Part shown: piece after piece, positions 1 through 8,764 of the stretch
Numbering within the stretch: position 1 is the first letter of the stretch
Layout: each line of letters opens with the position of its first letter
Virus record (IMG/VR): IMGVR_UViG_3300045994_000112
Location: 1 to 59,286 of that record
Length of the DNA: 59,286 nucleotides
Source of the DNA: a virus
Reading direction: 5' to 3' (one strand)
The notes under the pieces: generated by a model
Seen by the model: the letters and a program-made list of their open reading frames with translations, nothing else
Databases searched by the model: none
What the model was told of the DNA's origin: nothing
Made by a program: the position numbers and the translations under genes

Positions 1-105
1 GTCCAGAACCTTTGCGTAGGTAATGTGTGTCTTGGACACGGTATGGGTCTTGTTGTCGATCACGATAACAATGTTGTTACCTTGAATTATGAAGGGATAA
101 GACAT
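1..105 (-). CDS. rIIB-like protein, N-terminus only
   Basis: Reads in from its ATG at 105 and runs off the left edge, giving 35 residues beginning MSYPFIIQGNNIVIV. This start resembles the N-terminus of rIIB-like proteins of T4-related phages. It follows rIIA in the direction of transcription, the order seen in T4. An AAGGAAATT purine-rich site precedes the ATG. The identification rests on position and a short sequence, so it is moderate. Confidence 0.55.
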   Translation of the reverse strand, partial: MSYPFIIQGNNIVIVIDNKTHTVSKTHITYAKVLD

Positions 106-159
106 TTTGAATTTCCTTAAAAAGTTGTTGATAGTAGCAGTATATATTAAGATTGTTTA

Positions 160-432
160 TTAGTCAATCTGTTTCGTTTCCGTTAAGTATCTTGATCCGC
201 CTTCTGCAACCAACGCAGCTTTCACGACCAAAATATGTTGTAGCAATTCTGAATCTTCGCTTAGATCAAACTCAATTAAACGTCGTTTGATAGTTAAGTA
301 TGATTCGCATAGCATCTCTAAGTCAGCGCCTATTTGAATTCCATTGAGCACTAAGTTTAATTGTGTGAATATCTCAGCATCGTATTTAAGCCGATCAAAA
401 GAATCACGACTGGTTATTTCGTTTATTCTCAT
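160..432 (-). CDS. hypothetical protein
   Basis: Not recognised. The open frame reaches back to a TTG at 525, but the first ATG at 432 gives about 90 residues, MRINEITSRDSF onwards, ending in LTETKQID. It is a soluble, mixed-charge, largely helical-looking protein. It overlaps the 3' end of the small upstream gene (404-580) by 29 nt, which suggests translational coupling. It lies between rIIA and rIIB-like. Confidence 0.5.
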   Translation of the reverse strand: MRINEITSRDSFDRLKYDAEIFTQLNLVLNGIQIGADLEMLCESYLTIKRRLIEFDLSEDSELLQHILVVKAALVAEGGSRYLTETKQID

Positions 433-580
433 CTGCGCTCTGTTGTATACGAATTCTAAGTTGTTCCGTTTCGACTTGCATTTGTTCAATAATTGCCTTC
501 CGTTGTTCGTGAGGTAAGCTATCAAAATCTACCTTTTCAGTAGGAGAATCCCGAGTATTAAGCTCGTCCAATTTCTTCAT
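404..580 (-). CDS. small hypothetical protein coupled to rIIA
   Basis: A 58-residue frame starts at an ATG that overlaps the rIIA stop codon (ATGA), the usual sign of translational coupling. The product is highly charged and predicted helical (motif LPHEQRKAIIEQM, then a Q/E/R-rich tail). No family recognised. It competes with the TTG-started version of the next gene for the same DNA, and the coupled ATG start makes this frame the more likely one here. Confidence 0.55.
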   Translation of the reverse strand: MKKLDELNTRDSPTEKVDFDSLPHEQRKAIIEQMQVETEQLRIRIQQSADENKRNNQS

Positions 581-2787
581 TTTGCGTCAATAAGGTTAAT
601 GTATTCTGCAATTGCAGCGTGGTCGCTGCTCGAATTTAGGTGCTTCAACAGGGGATACTTTTTGTAAACGGCACCACATTCGCTTACAAATTTCTTTTTC
701 ATGTCATCAAGTGGGTTAGCCACATTGGGCATGTATGTTGCCAACAGTTTGGTCAAATAGTGCACTTGCGAGTTGATTCGCGTCACACCGTCAAAGTGAT
801 TAAACACTTTAACAAACAAACTATCTGGGGACACTGCATCCTTTACACTACGATTATAGCGCAAGAACGAATAAGAGTCAAGCTCTGAATGCAGTATTCC
901 CATCCAAAACTTGTCATCCAGCTTAGTCAATTGGGCCACAATCATGTCTTCCAAATTGACCCAGTTCTTCTTTACCTTCACTGCATCAATGTCCGCCTTG
1001 CGAACACCGTAAACGGTATGGTTCACAGTGCCTGGAATGTTTGCACGTTGCAGCCAATCCATCAAATCCTTCATGTCAATGTCAATGCTCACTGTGCCCG
1101 GAGCCTTGCCCGTGCAAAATTTGGATTTTGTCACAAAACCAGAAACTGGCATGTAGTAGTGAGTGGCCTTCTTGTCCAGCTTGTTCAAGTCACCAGCATC
1201 GCGCCACACCTTGTCATTGTAACGGTGACGGTTGTTACCACCACGATCTTCCAATTTCAGCAATGTAACTGGTCCACCAGCCTTTGCACCACCAGCACGG
1301 GCCTTTTGGGTCAGTGCAGATGCCTTGAACACTTGAGCAGCGGGCGGGTTATACATTTCCTTCAGGAACTTGGCAACCAGCATGTCCTTTTTCTTGTCCA
1401 CTTTGGACAGTACGTAGACATTCTGCGATGCGTGACGTTGCATTGTCACAGCAGTCTTCCAGTGATGCTTTGCACGTTCAGTAGCACCAACCACCAAGTC
1501 GTTTTCAACAAACATCGTGTCAGGTTGTGCAACAATGTTAAAAATTTCCTTGGAAGGATGTGTAGCGCCGGGAGCCACAGGCTGGGAACGGTCATACTCA
1601 ACACGAGCCTTAATGTTAGAGCAGGTGTTGTAATAGTGCGTCTTAGTGAACGCATTGATCTTGATGTTGTATTTCTTTTCCAAGTCCTTCACATCAAATT
1701 CAAATGTCTTTTCGCGGAAGTAACGGCTTGAGCTGGCCGCCAAGTCCACCAGCGGAAACTTTGTATCCGTCATGTACTTGCTCACAGCCGCAGTAAACAG
1801 TTCTTGACCATGCTTGTTTTTCAAATACGCTTGACGTGCATACAAGCAAGTCAGTGCGTCTGCTTCTGCCGCAACCTTAGTTGCCAGGATAGCGTTCAGT
1901 GCTACCAGCTTTGCCTTGATTGCCGCAATTGTTTCTGGCACGTAGGACAAGCCTTCACGCGATGCTTGGAACTTGATCTCACCAATCGCAAAGTGCAGTT
2001 CCAAACCGCAGCCCAGCAAGCCAGCGAGGTCACCCAAGTTGGAAGCAGAGTTAGGCACGTCAATTGGGTAAGGCACATTGCCCATTACAGCACGGGAACG
2101 TTCGCCGCTCAAGTAGTGCACGCCAGGCACAATGTCTTTTTCTTGGTACTTAGTGGTGTGGAATTCAAAGTGTCGCACGCCGCTGATCACAGGGCGCAGG
2201 GTAAACGTTTGATAAACGTAGCGAGCTTCTTGCTCAAACTTTCCAAAGTCGTAGCGGTCATTGACGGAGAACTTAACTTCAACGCCGTTGGGGTCAGTTG
2301 TCTCAGTCGTTTCCATTGCAGCAATACTTGGCACACCAACTTCGTTAATGAACGCAGTGTAAATGCCCTTCACGCCATCCTTGCACGTTGTAACAGTGAA
2401 GTTATCTGTGTAGGAGAATGGAGACTTGGAGCCTAGTCCCAACCCACCAATTTGGTCGTTGGACTCGCCCTTTGTGGACATGAAGTATGTCGTGTAGATT
2501 TTTGTGATTTGCGCATGGGCCAAGCCCACGCCGTAGTCACGGATGGAGAACCAAGGTTCCAGCTGATTGGGCAGATGCACGTCAAACGGCGTGTCCATCT
2601 TACCAGCGGATTGATGCGAGTCAACTGCATTGCAGGACAGTTCGCGGATAACGGCGCGGATCTTGTTAGCGTACAGGCCGCTGGACAAAATGCCAAAAGC
2701 TTCAGCTGATTGTTGAATACGGAATTCGCCAATCTCTCCTACGTTGGAGATGACAGCTTCATTCTTGGGAGCGGAGTTGATAATCAT
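577..2787 (-). CDS. rIIA: rIIA-like protein (GHKL ATPase fold)
   Basis: A 736-residue protein, close to T4 rIIA in size (725). The N-terminal third carries GHKL-type ATP-binding motifs: an N-box-like ELSCNAVDSH near residue 50, DYGVGL near 85 and a G2-like GGLGLGSKSPF near 113. In T4, rIIA is an early membrane-associated protein that, with rIIB, is needed for growth on lambda lysogens. It follows a small DUF1737-like gene (2788-2946) directly, its ATG immediately after that gene's stop. The promoter at 2977-3005 drives the pair. Confidence 0.88.
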   Translation of the reverse strand: MIINSAPKNEAVISNVGEIGEFRIQQSAEAFGILSSGLYANKIRAVIRELSCNAVDSHQSAGKMDTPFDVHLPNQLEPWFSIRDYGVGLAHAQITKIYTTYFMSTKGESNDQIGGLGLGSKSPFSYTDNFTVTTCKDGVKGIYTAFINEVGVPSIAAMETTETTDPNGVEVKFSVNDRYDFGKFEQEARYVYQTFTLRPVISGVRHFEFHTTKYQEKDIVPGVHYLSGERSRAVMGNVPYPIDVPNSASNLGDLAGLLGCGLELHFAIGEIKFQASREGLSYVPETIAAIKAKLVALNAILATKVAAEADALTCLYARQAYLKNKHGQELFTAAVSKYMTDTKFPLVDLAASSSRYFREKTFEFDVKDLEKKYNIKINAFTKTHYYNTCSNIKARVEYDRSQPVAPGATHPSKEIFNIVAQPDTMFVENDLVVGATERAKHHWKTAVTMQRHASQNVYVLSKVDKKKDMLVAKFLKEMYNPPAAQVFKASALTQKARAGGAKAGGPVTLLKLEDRGGNNRHRYNDKVWRDAGDLNKLDKKATHYYMPVSGFVTKSKFCTGKAPGTVSIDIDMKDLMDWLQRANIPGTVNHTVYGVRKADIDAVKVKKNWVNLEDMIVAQLTKLDDKFWMGILHSELDSYSFLRYNRSVKDAVSPDSLFVKVFNHFDGVTRINSQVHYLTKLLATYMPNVANPLDDMKKKFVSECGAVYKKYPLLKHLNSSSDHAAIAEYINLIDAK

Positions 2788-2946
2788 TTATTTCGATTCC
2801 TTAATCATTGCTTGAGCGTAAACGGAACCACCTTGGTCCTTTGCGACAGTAACACCACCTTGCGGTTTCCAACCGTTTTTCAACATCAGATTGACAACGT
2901 GGATAAGATCTGGCCCACTTGATGCCGCAGCTACAAAATATTCCAT
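2788..2946 (-). CDS. DUF1737-like small protein
   Basis: A 52-residue protein starting MEYFVAAASSGPDLIHVV with a central GWKPQGGVTV and ending YAQAMIKESK. This layout (short beta strand, helix, GWxPxGGV, then YxQAM) is that of DUF1737 proteins, whose role is unknown. It is the first gene after the early promoter at 2977-3005, and its stop abuts the rIIA start. Found from the intergenic sequence, not a long frame, but the match to the family layout is good. Confidence 0.75.
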   Translation of the reverse strand: MEYFVAAASSGPDLIHVVNLMLKNGWKPQGGVTVAKDQGGSVYAQAMIKESK

Positions 2947-2976
2947 TTATTGCCTTCGTTTACTTACTAAGCCACT

Positions 2977-3005
2977 ATTGTACATTAAAAGGATTTATTA
3001 CGCAA
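2977..3005 (-). promoter_or_regulatory. sigma70-like early promoter for the rIIA operon
   Basis: Minus strand: -35 TTGCGT, 17-bp spacer, -10 TACAAT, preceded by TTTAATG and followed by the shared leader CTTAGTAAG. The same module recurs upstream of other early-looking genes. Confidence 0.8.
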
Positions 3006-3201
3006 ATCTGTAGAACAGATAAGCGATCAGCGAAATCACACCCGTCGCTGAGCCCATGCAAATCAGCAAACCCAATGCAGGATCAGGCAACCAGCTCACG
3101 TAGCGTTGTTCAAGTTTTTCCATACGTTCCTCCGTCATTTGTTTCCGCACAGGGCAATCACGCCCTTGACGGCATTCGCCATATTCGTCGCAGCAATTCA
3201 T
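2998..3201 (-). CDS. small membrane protein with N-terminal cysteines
   Basis: 67 residues. The N-terminal half is hydrophilic with several cysteines (CCDEYGECRQGRDC), the C-terminal half is one transmembrane segment (LGLLICMGSATGVISLIAYLF). No family recognised. Its stop codon overlaps the -35 region of the next early promoter. It overlaps the upstream gene by 4 nt. Confidence 0.6.
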   Translation of the reverse strand: MNCCDEYGECRQGRDCPVRKQMTEERMEKLEQRYVSWLPDPALGLLICMGSATGVISLIAYLFYRFA

Positions 3202-3407
3202 TTCGTGCCCCAGTCAAAACGCCTGCGGGTTGCAAGTGTCCACACAGCGGCAATGTCGTCGACGCCCAGCATAACAGGGGTCACGCTACCAGCAGCATCC
3301 CATTTCCACGTTCCATTTTGGATTGAAAAAGAGTTGCACCAGAAGTCTTGGACATAGCCGCTCTTGTAAACGACACGGACTTTGAATTGAGTTTTGAGTT
3401 TGATCAT
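3198..3407 (-). CDS. hypothetical protein
   Basis: 69 residues, basic, with a beta-rich pattern (KVRVVYKSGYVQDFW). Not recognised. Start and stop overlap its neighbours by 4 nt on both sides, so it sits in a tight three-gene early operon (3613 to 2998). Confidence 0.6.
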   Translation of the reverse strand: MIKLKTQFKVRVVYKSGYVQDFWCNSFSIQNGTWKWDAAGSVTPVMLGVDDIAAVWTLATRRRFDWGTK

Positions 3408-3613
3408 GCTGAGAGTAGTTCCACAATGTGAGCGTTGATAACGGCCATTTCTTCGTTGGACACATAAAAATCTGATCTAGGATCATAATATGCACCCTCT
3501 TTGGTATCGTAATACAGGACGCGGCCAGAGAAGGAAAACGGGCCTTCAAGTCCCTTACGGAAGCCGTAAGTGTCACGCATGTTATCTACTTCGCGAACTG
3601 CTTTGTAACCCAT
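3404..3613 (-). CDS. hypothetical protein, first gene of an early operon
   Basis: 69 residues starting MGYKAVREVDNMRDTYGF. Not recognised. It is the first gene after the early promoter at 3643-3671 and overlaps the next gene by 4 nt. Confidence 0.6.
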   Translation of the reverse strand: MGYKAVREVDNMRDTYGFRKGLEGPFSFSGRVLYYDTKEGAYYDPRSDFYVSNEEMAVINAHIVELLSA

Positions 3614-3642
3614 TTCTAACTCCGTTTACTTACTAAGTCATC

Positions 3643-3671
3643 ATTGTACATTAAAGTCATTTAATGGTCAA
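3643..3671 (-). promoter_or_regulatory. sigma70-like early promoter
   Basis: Minus strand: -35 TTGACC, 17-bp spacer, -10 TACAAT, then the CTTAGTAAG leader. Drives the small-gene operon 3613-2998. Confidence 0.85.
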
Positions 3672-3709
3672 ATTTACTTTCACTCAGTATTTACGCATGT
3701 AAATACACG

Positions 3710-5620
3710 ATGAGCAATATTATCCCAATCATTCAAGAAGAAAAACCAGTTCCAGAATCTGTCGCAGATGTAGGCAGTTCCAAAGATTGGGCAATGGTTA
3801 AAACGATGCAAGACTTTGCACGTAACAAACCGCAAAAGAATTTGACCCCAGTCACAATCAATGCAGCAACAAGAAAAACCAAATTGGCATTGCTCGTGCT
3901 ACCAGAGTGGGGTGTTTACTTTCCGCCGTACAATCTGTCACGCCTTAGTGCAGTGGCACGCTCTGCTGGTTATGAAGTTAAGGTGTATGACGTAAACATT
4001 GACGCTTGGCACAAGTTGCGCAACCAATTGGATTTTGATCCGTGGGACCCATCAAAGGAATTCCTATGGGAAAAGGCAGGCACTTACCTTACGCAGTTGC
4101 ACCAACACCTTGAGCCTATCTACCATTCATTCATCGACCAGTTAGAAGAATATGAACCCGATGTGGTTGGTTTTACTTTGTACTACACAAACGAAATACC
4201 CACTAACAGGATGATGCGTGACTTGCAGAAGCGTTTACCTAATGCAAAGTACATCGTAGGTGGACCGCAAGCTAATACACCCAACCCAACCACAATGCGA
4301 CAGTTTGATTACATCGTGCAAGGTGAAGGCGAGCAGTTGTTACTCACTGTGCTGGATAGTATCGAAGAAGGTAAGACATTGGATAGCAAGGTATTGGTTC
4401 AACCGAAGACGGTTCGCCTGGACCTTGACTCTATGCCGTTCCCAGACTACACAGACTATGATATGTCGCTGTACACAATCCCAAATGGCAACAGTTCTGA
4501 GATTTCCAGAGGGTGTGTGGCGAAGTGTGTTTTTTGCACGGAAGTTCACTTTTGGAAGTACCGTGGTCGCCAGTCTGGATCTATTCTTGATGAAGTGCAG
4601 TATCAATACGATTCGTTTGGTTTGGACTTTATTTGGTTCATTGACTCGCTTGTAAACGGCAACTTGAAAGAGTTACATGCGTTTGTACTTGGGGTTGCAG
4701 AGCGCAAGCTTCCTATTCGCTGGCAAGGTTACGCACGATGCGACATACGCATGGATGCAGATTACTTTAGAGATCTTGCTAACGGTGGTTGTCACATGCT
4801 TAACTACGGTGTTGAGTCTGGATCGCAGCGAGTGCTTGATGTGATGCAAAAGAAGATTACCCGCCAAGCTATCGAGAATAACTTACGTGATGGCGCAGTT
4901 GCAGGTATTGCAAACTCCACAAACTGGATCATTGGCTTCCCAACTGAAAAGACAATGGACCTTGCAGATACTTTAACCATCTTGTATCGCATTCGCAATT
5001 ACAACCTAATCAATGTTTCTGGTGGTGTGTCAATGGTGCTATCGCCAGGTGCAGAGGTTACTGACAATCAAGACGCATTTGGCATTAGCCCACATTCCTT
5101 CCTTGGTGCATGGACCACAAAGGATCTCACTAACACTAAGCTACACAGGATGATTAGACAGAAGTCTTTCCAAATATTTGGGCAGCATTTAGGTTCAGAC
5201 AAGCCAGTAGATGGTCTTGCTCGCCCATCATTGCGTAAGCATTACGAGATTGAGTACGATGCGAGCAAGATGAAGGCGACAATTCCGTACGAGGAATTTA
5301 ACTATAACATCATTCCCGAGAGTATGGGCCCGTTCCAAGACTCGTTAGTCAATGAGATATGGCCACTGCTTCGCACATTTTGGCGCACAGTGGGTCCATA
5401 CAAAATTACTTTGCGTAATACGCCAGAGACAGATATGGCAGAGTGGGGGTCAAGACTTGCCGCAACTTACACATCAACTCACAAGTTTGAGATTGACGAG
5501 AACGGCAAGTGGGAAGCACATTTTGTTTTCAAGTTTGTGCACGACGAAGCTGCCTGCATACAGAACTTCGGCGACAAGAGCTTCGAACTTGATTGGTTCG
5601 GCTCGGGCTATTGGCTATAA
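3710..5620 (+). CDS. B12-binding radical SAM enzyme
   Basis: A 636-residue plus-strand gene. Residues about 60-230 look like a cobalamin-binding Rossmann domain (LPEWGVYFPPYNLSRLSAVA, VVGFTLYYTNEIPTN, YIVGGPQANTPNP). Residues about 265-280 carry the radical SAM cluster motif CVAKCVFC (CxxxCxxC) that binds the 4Fe-4S cluster. The C-terminal part is unassigned. Enzymes with this architecture do methylations and other radical chemistry on difficult substrates; the substrate here is unknown. A TAAATA box lies 4 nt before the ATG with no Shine-Dalgarno site, so a leaderless late mRNA is likely. Confidence 0.85.
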   Translation: MSNIIPIIQEEKPVPESVADVGSSKDWAMVKTMQDFARNKPQKNLTPVTINAATRKTKLALLVLPEWGVYFPPYNLSRLSAVARSAGYEVKVYDVNIDAWHKLRNQLDFDPWDPSKEFLWEKAGTYLTQLHQHLEPIYHSFIDQLEEYEPDVVGFTLYYTNEIPTNRMMRDLQKRLPNAKYIVGGPQANTPNPTTMRQFDYIVQGEGEQLLLTVLDSIEEGKTLDSKVLVQPKTVRLDLDSMPFPDYTDYDMSLYTIPNGNSSEISRGCVAKCVFCTEVHFWKYRGRQSGSILDEVQYQYDSFGLDFIWFIDSLVNGNLKELHAFVLGVAERKLPIRWQGYARCDIRMDADYFRDLANGGCHMLNYGVESGSQRVLDVMQKKITRQAIENNLRDGAVAGIANSTNWIIGFPTEKTMDLADTLTILYRIRNYNLINVSGGVSMVLSPGAEVTDNQDAFGISPHSFLGAWTTKDLTNTKLHRMIRQKSFQIFGQHLGSDKPVDGLARPSLRKHYEIEYDASKMKATIPYEEFNYNIIPESMGPFQDSLVNEIWPLLRTFWRTVGPYKITLRNTPETDMAEWGSRLAATYTSTHKFEIDENGKWEAHFVFKFVHDEAACIQNFGDKSFELDWFGSGYWL

Positions 5621-5998
5621 CTTGATCTGCAGATCGAAGTGATCGATGTGCGTGACAAAAATATGCTCAAGGTCTTGAGTCACGTAGTCTAACAACCGTG
5701 GGCTCTTGCTTGGAATTGTGTCAACAAGATGTTTCATTTTTTCTCTAATCTTGTCGTGCTCGGCCTTATGGCCTTCCAGGTATTTGTACCCTGACCCGGC
5801 CATTAACTGTTCTTCGTGTGCCAAGTGTCTTATTAACTCGTCTGTCAGCTCGTGTAGTAGTAGAGTGATCTCGCCAGTGTCTAGTGGATTTGTACGGCAC
5901 AGCATAACTATGACGTCCATCTTTTTAATGAGATCGAAATGCTCGTCGTCAATGATGGTGATGCCCGTGCGGTAATGGGCGAACCGTTCTAAGTTCAT
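5615..5998 (-). CDS. bacteriohemerythrin-like protein 1
   Basis: 127 residues, a single hemerythrin domain with the full di-iron ligand set visible: IDDEHF near residue 20, HLAHEE near 75, HKAEH near 95 and HIDHFD near the C-terminus. Hemerythrins bind O2 at a di-iron centre; in bacteria they serve in oxygen sensing, storage or delivery. It converges with the radical SAM gene, overlapping by 6 nt. A late promoter TATAAATA lies at 6055-6062. Confidence 0.88.
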   Translation of the reverse strand: MNLERFAHYRTGITIIDDEHFDLIKKMDVIVMLCRTNPLDTGEITLLLHELTDELIRHLAHEEQLMAGSGYKYLEGHKAEHDKIREKMKHLVDTIPSKSPRLLDYVTQDLEHIFVTHIDHFDLQIKL

Positions 5999-6054
5999 TT
6001 TGTGCTTTCGGGAGGTTTATGTTACTGCGGTTTTAGTTGAAGGTGCAGTGTAAG

Positions 6055-6062
6055 TATTTATA
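6055..6062 (-). promoter_or_regulatory. T4-type late promoter
   Basis: Exact TATAAATA on the minus strand, about 57 nt upstream of the hemerythrin ATG at 5998. Confidence 0.65.
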
Positions 6063-6101
6063 GGGCTCCCGCGAGCGTTATAGTAGCTTACATTGCCTTA
6101 A

Positions 6102-6494
6102 CTATTCCAATTTAATTTGCATGTCGTATTGGTCGATGTGGTCGAAAAAAACGAACTCTAAGTCGTTTGCTATGCGGGCAATGTGCTCGAAATCAAATTC
6201 TCTGTTGATCAAATCTTGTAAGTGTTTGCGTAACTCACCATGAGCATAACAGTGAGAAGCGACGAACTTGTAATTTGCATCACGCATTAACTGTTCTTCA
6301 TTGACGAAGTGCTCGTCAAGCCTTACGCTAATATCTACCAATGATTGCTTTATTAATTTAGCATCAGTTGGACGAATGCGGCACAGCTTTAGTACGCTGT
6401 CGCACATTTTAATCAAGGATAGGTGCTCGTCGTCTATTGCGGCGTATCCAGTCCTGTAATGAACAAATCTATTTTCAATCATCTCCCCACCCAT
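6102..6494 (-). CDS. bacteriohemerythrin-like protein 2
   Basis: 130 residues with all hemerythrin ligands: IDDEHL, HFVNEE, HCYAH and HIDQYD. It is a paralogue of the neighbouring 5615-5998 protein. Two starts are possible. MGGEMIENRF begins at 6494, only 5 nt after a late box CTAAATA, as in other leaderless genes here. The internal MIENRF at 6482 aligns better with the MNLERF start of the paralogue. Confidence 0.87.
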   Translation of the reverse strand: MGGEMIENRFVHYRTGYAAIDDEHLSLIKMCDSVLKLCRIRPTDAKLIKQSLVDISVRLDEHFVNEEQLMRDANYKFVASHCYAHGELRKHLQDLINREFDFEHIARIANDLEFVFFDHIDQYDMQIKLE

Positions 6495-6510
6495 CTTCCT
6501 ATTTAGCTGT

Positions 6511-6924
6511 TTATGCCACGGTCAGCCCGCCGTTGATTAGCTCAGTACGAGCCGTTTTCAGTTTGTCGGGATCAACGGTCAGTGTGACCCGTGTCCCGTT
6601 GTTTTTCATATCGTCCCACATATCCTTGGCTTCTTTGAGACCGTTACCTGTTACAGTGCGGATAGCTTTGATAGCTGCCACCGCATTTTGTGATTGTCCT
6701 GCCAATGGCGGCTTGTAACAAATGTGCAGCCTGGAATTGTACTCACCAGTGATCATTGCGAAGAAGATCTGGCCCTTAACTTCTGGATCAAGTGTATCCG
6801 CAATGGTTTCCCACAGTTGCAAACCGACGTCTGCACCATAAGCTTCAGTGATGGTACGCATAAACTGCATACCGTCAGTGATGATCGCTGTCTTGTGTTC
6901 TTCAGGAAGCATTGTGTTTACCAA
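6511..6924 (-). CDS. protein with ribosomal L7/L12-like C-terminal domain
   Basis: 137 residues. The C-terminal half (about 80-137) reads AVAAIKAIRTVTGNGLKEAKD followed by a DPDKLKTARTELINGG segment. This matches the bL12 C-terminal fold, whose KxxVIKxVRxxTGLGLKEAK helix binds translation GTPases. The N-terminal half is not the L12 stalk-binding domain and is unassigned. A role in recruiting elongation factors or in titrating them is inference. It sits directly downstream of the 6918-7355 gene (7 nt overlap). Confidence 0.7.
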   Translation of the reverse strand: MVNTMLPEEHKTAIITDGMQFMRTITEAYGADVGLQLWETIADTLDPEVKGQIFFAMITGEYNSRLHICYKPPLAGQSQNAVAAIKAIRTVTGNGLKEAKDMWDDMKNNGTRVTLTVDPDKLKTARTELINGGLTVA

Positions 6925-7355
6925 GAAATAGTGGTGTATCCGGAATCGCGCTGGTCGTAACCTTCAGACCAAACCACCTTAAAGCCCAGATTCTGGAGGC
7001 GCAGTTTTACAACATCGTCAAGTTTGCCAGCTTGGACGCTGTCCTGCCCTTTAGCAGCCGCACCTTGGACGCTTTCCAAAATCTTCGTGGTCTCTAATCG
7101 CTTGTAATCACCGTCAAGGGACCGTGCGTTGTCAGTCGCCAGTCGGGCTGTTTGTGCATTAACAGTGTATGGTGTCATTTTCTCAGTTCCTTTAATCATT
7201 GTAACATCTGTTATATAAGCCGTCTTTGGGTATTTGTCTTCCACTACCCGCCTGGCGCCCTCTGATGTATTTGCATACACCGTCATGCTATAGCAGTCGT
7301 TGGCGCAGGGGCCAGTTTCGTATTTCACTCTCCAGGCCTGTGTGTAATTACTCAT
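6918..7355 (-). CDS. hypothetical protein
   Basis: About 145 residues from MSNYTQAWRVKYETG. Not recognised. The N-terminal 60 residues (with PCANDCYSM and SEGARRVVEDKYP) look like a small alpha-beta domain. The longer frame further upstream overlaps the AAA+ gene and is not used. A second start, MTPYTVNAQTAR, lies inside with an AAAGGA site about 9 nt before it, so a shorter second product is possible. Confidence 0.6.
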   Translation of the reverse strand: MSNYTQAWRVKYETGPCANDCYSMTVYANTSEGARRVVEDKYPKTAYITDVTMIKGTEKMTPYTVNAQTARLATDNARSLDGDYKRLETTKILESVQGAAAKGQDSVQAGKLDDVVKLRLQNLGFKVVWSEGYDQRDSGYTTISW

Positions 7356-7356
7356 A

Positions 7357-8424
7357 TTATGCTCGCATACAAGTTGCTTTGGCCATGTGCATCCACTTTG
7401 CATCAAAGCTCTTGCGCAGTTGACCAATCTTGATCGCCATACGCAGGGACACTTCGCGCAGTTTTTCCTTGTTGATGTCCATGAACGCAATCACTTCGTC
7501 AGCTTGGGCCTTGTTCAATTCCAGATCGTCAAACAGGTGACCGTCATCGTGGATTTGCTTGATACGCATGATCTTGTCACGCATAGTATCCAGCGTCAGG
7601 TCCAGGTAGTGGCAACGCGATTGCAGTGCAGCCAAGTGATCAGCCAGCTTGCCCTTGAACTTGTCGAACTTCAAGTTGGAGATGAAGATGATCGAACCCT
7701 TGAAGTCGAAGCTGTCAGGGATGCCTTCTTTGTTCAAGTAGGAGGAGTCAGCCAACCAGGAAATCTTGCGGCGCTTGCCGGAGTCCAGTGCACCCTTGAG
7801 CAAGTTCAGCGAAACGTCGTCAAGCAGAACAGTGTCGCAATCGTCAAACACCAGCACGGAATCTTCGTCGCTATACTTGTAGAGCTGAGTGTACAGTGCA
7901 ACAGGAGTCACAGCGCCCTTGATCACTTCAGCACGGAGGCGAGCGCCAGGGTTCTTGACACGGTCAAACAACAGTGCCTTGTCGATGATTTGCTCAACGC
8001 CAAAGGACTTACCAACACCAGGAGGGCCAGACACAATCATAGCGCGGATGTTGCCTTCAACAACGGCTTCCGTCATCTCGTCCAGCATGGAGAAGCGTTC
8101 ACGGATACGGGCAATCACTTCGTCGTCAGTTTCAACTTCGTGCACAATAGCCACGTCGTCCTCTGCGGAAGCGAGTGCAATAGCGGAAGGGGTAAGCTCG
8201 ACGCCTGGAGCAGTCTGAGCAAGGTACTCATTGACAGTGGCGATGTTGAAGGCTTTGGGCGATGCAAGCATGATGCGGATGTTACGCTCCATCTTGAAGT
8301 AGGAACCGTCAACGGTAATGTAACCGCCTTTGGTGCCCATTTTGAAGGGCTTGACAAGAGGCAAAACAACGTTGGAAACGGGCTTACCTGCATACAAACC
8401 GGACAAAACGCGAACATAAGACAT
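7357..8424 (-). CDS. AAA+ ATPase
   Basis: 355 residues. Walker A GPPGVGKS lies near residue 135 and Walker B VLVFDDCD near 195, with a sensor-like IIFISNLKFD near 255. The N-terminal 110 residues are a separate region starting MSYVRVLSGLYAGKPV. Architecture resembles phage AAA+ or MoxR-like remodelling ATPases; the target is unknown. It is the first gene after the early promoter at 8456-8484, with SD AAAGGAG. Confidence 0.8.
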   Translation of the reverse strand: MSYVRVLSGLYAGKPVSNVVLPLVKPFKMGTKGGYITVDGSYFKMERNIRIMLASPKAFNIATVNEYLAQTAPGVELTPSAIALASAEDDVAIVHEVETDDEVIARIRERFSMLDEMTEAVVEGNIRAMIVSGPPGVGKSFGVEQIIDKALLFDRVKNPGARLRAEVIKGAVTPVALYTQLYKYSDEDSVLVFDDCDTVLLDDVSLNLLKGALDSGKRRKISWLADSSYLNKEGIPDSFDFKGSIIFISNLKFDKFKGKLADHLAALQSRCHYLDLTLDTMRDKIMRIKQIHDDGHLFDDLELNKAQADEVIAFMDINKEKLREVSLRMAIKIGQLRKSFDAKWMHMAKATCMRA

Positions 8425-8455
8425 GCAAACTCCTTTAATTACTTACTAAGCCACT

Positions 8456-8484
8456 ATTGTACATTAAAACCATTTAATGGTCAA
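8456..8484 (-). promoter_or_regulatory. sigma70-like early promoter
   Basis: Minus strand: -35 TTGACC, 17-bp spacer, -10 TACAAT, CTTAGTAAG leader. Drives the AAA+ gene. Confidence 0.87.
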
Positions 8485-8485
8485 A

Positions 8486-8734
8486 TCACGCAATAACAGT
8501 GATACGGCCCGGAAAATGCTTGTCCAGGAAGTGCAGCCCTTCGCGGGGTGCACCGAAATCTTGAGTGGAATCCACGGCCCGTGCTTCGCCGGACCAAACG
8601 CAAGCAATAGCCTTGCAATTGATGTAATTGCCACCGTCAAGCAGTGCAATTACCTTGCCAATCATGTAGCAGTCTTCACGGCCCGCAAAATCAAGTGCTT
8701 TGATAATGTCGCCAACTTTAACTTCTGCTGCCAT
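8486..8734 (-). CDS. hypothetical early protein
   Basis: 82 residues from MAAEVKVGDIIKALDFAG. The ATG at 8734 has a TTGGAG ribosome site 7 nt upstream; the TTG-started longer form is less likely. VKVGDIIKA and MIGKVIALL suggest a small beta-barrel. No family recognised. Driven by the early promoter at 8765-8793. Confidence 0.65.
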   Translation of the reverse strand: MAAEVKVGDIIKALDFAGREDCYMIGKVIALLDGGNYINCKAIACVWSGEARAVDSTQDFGAPREGLHFLDKHFPGRITVIA

Positions 8735-8764
8735 TTTCAACTCCAAGTAACTTACTAAGTCATC

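Noticed and set aside
640-2436. Long plus-strand frames opposite rIIA
   Set aside because: Antisense shadows of a strongly recognisable gene; no ribosome sites.
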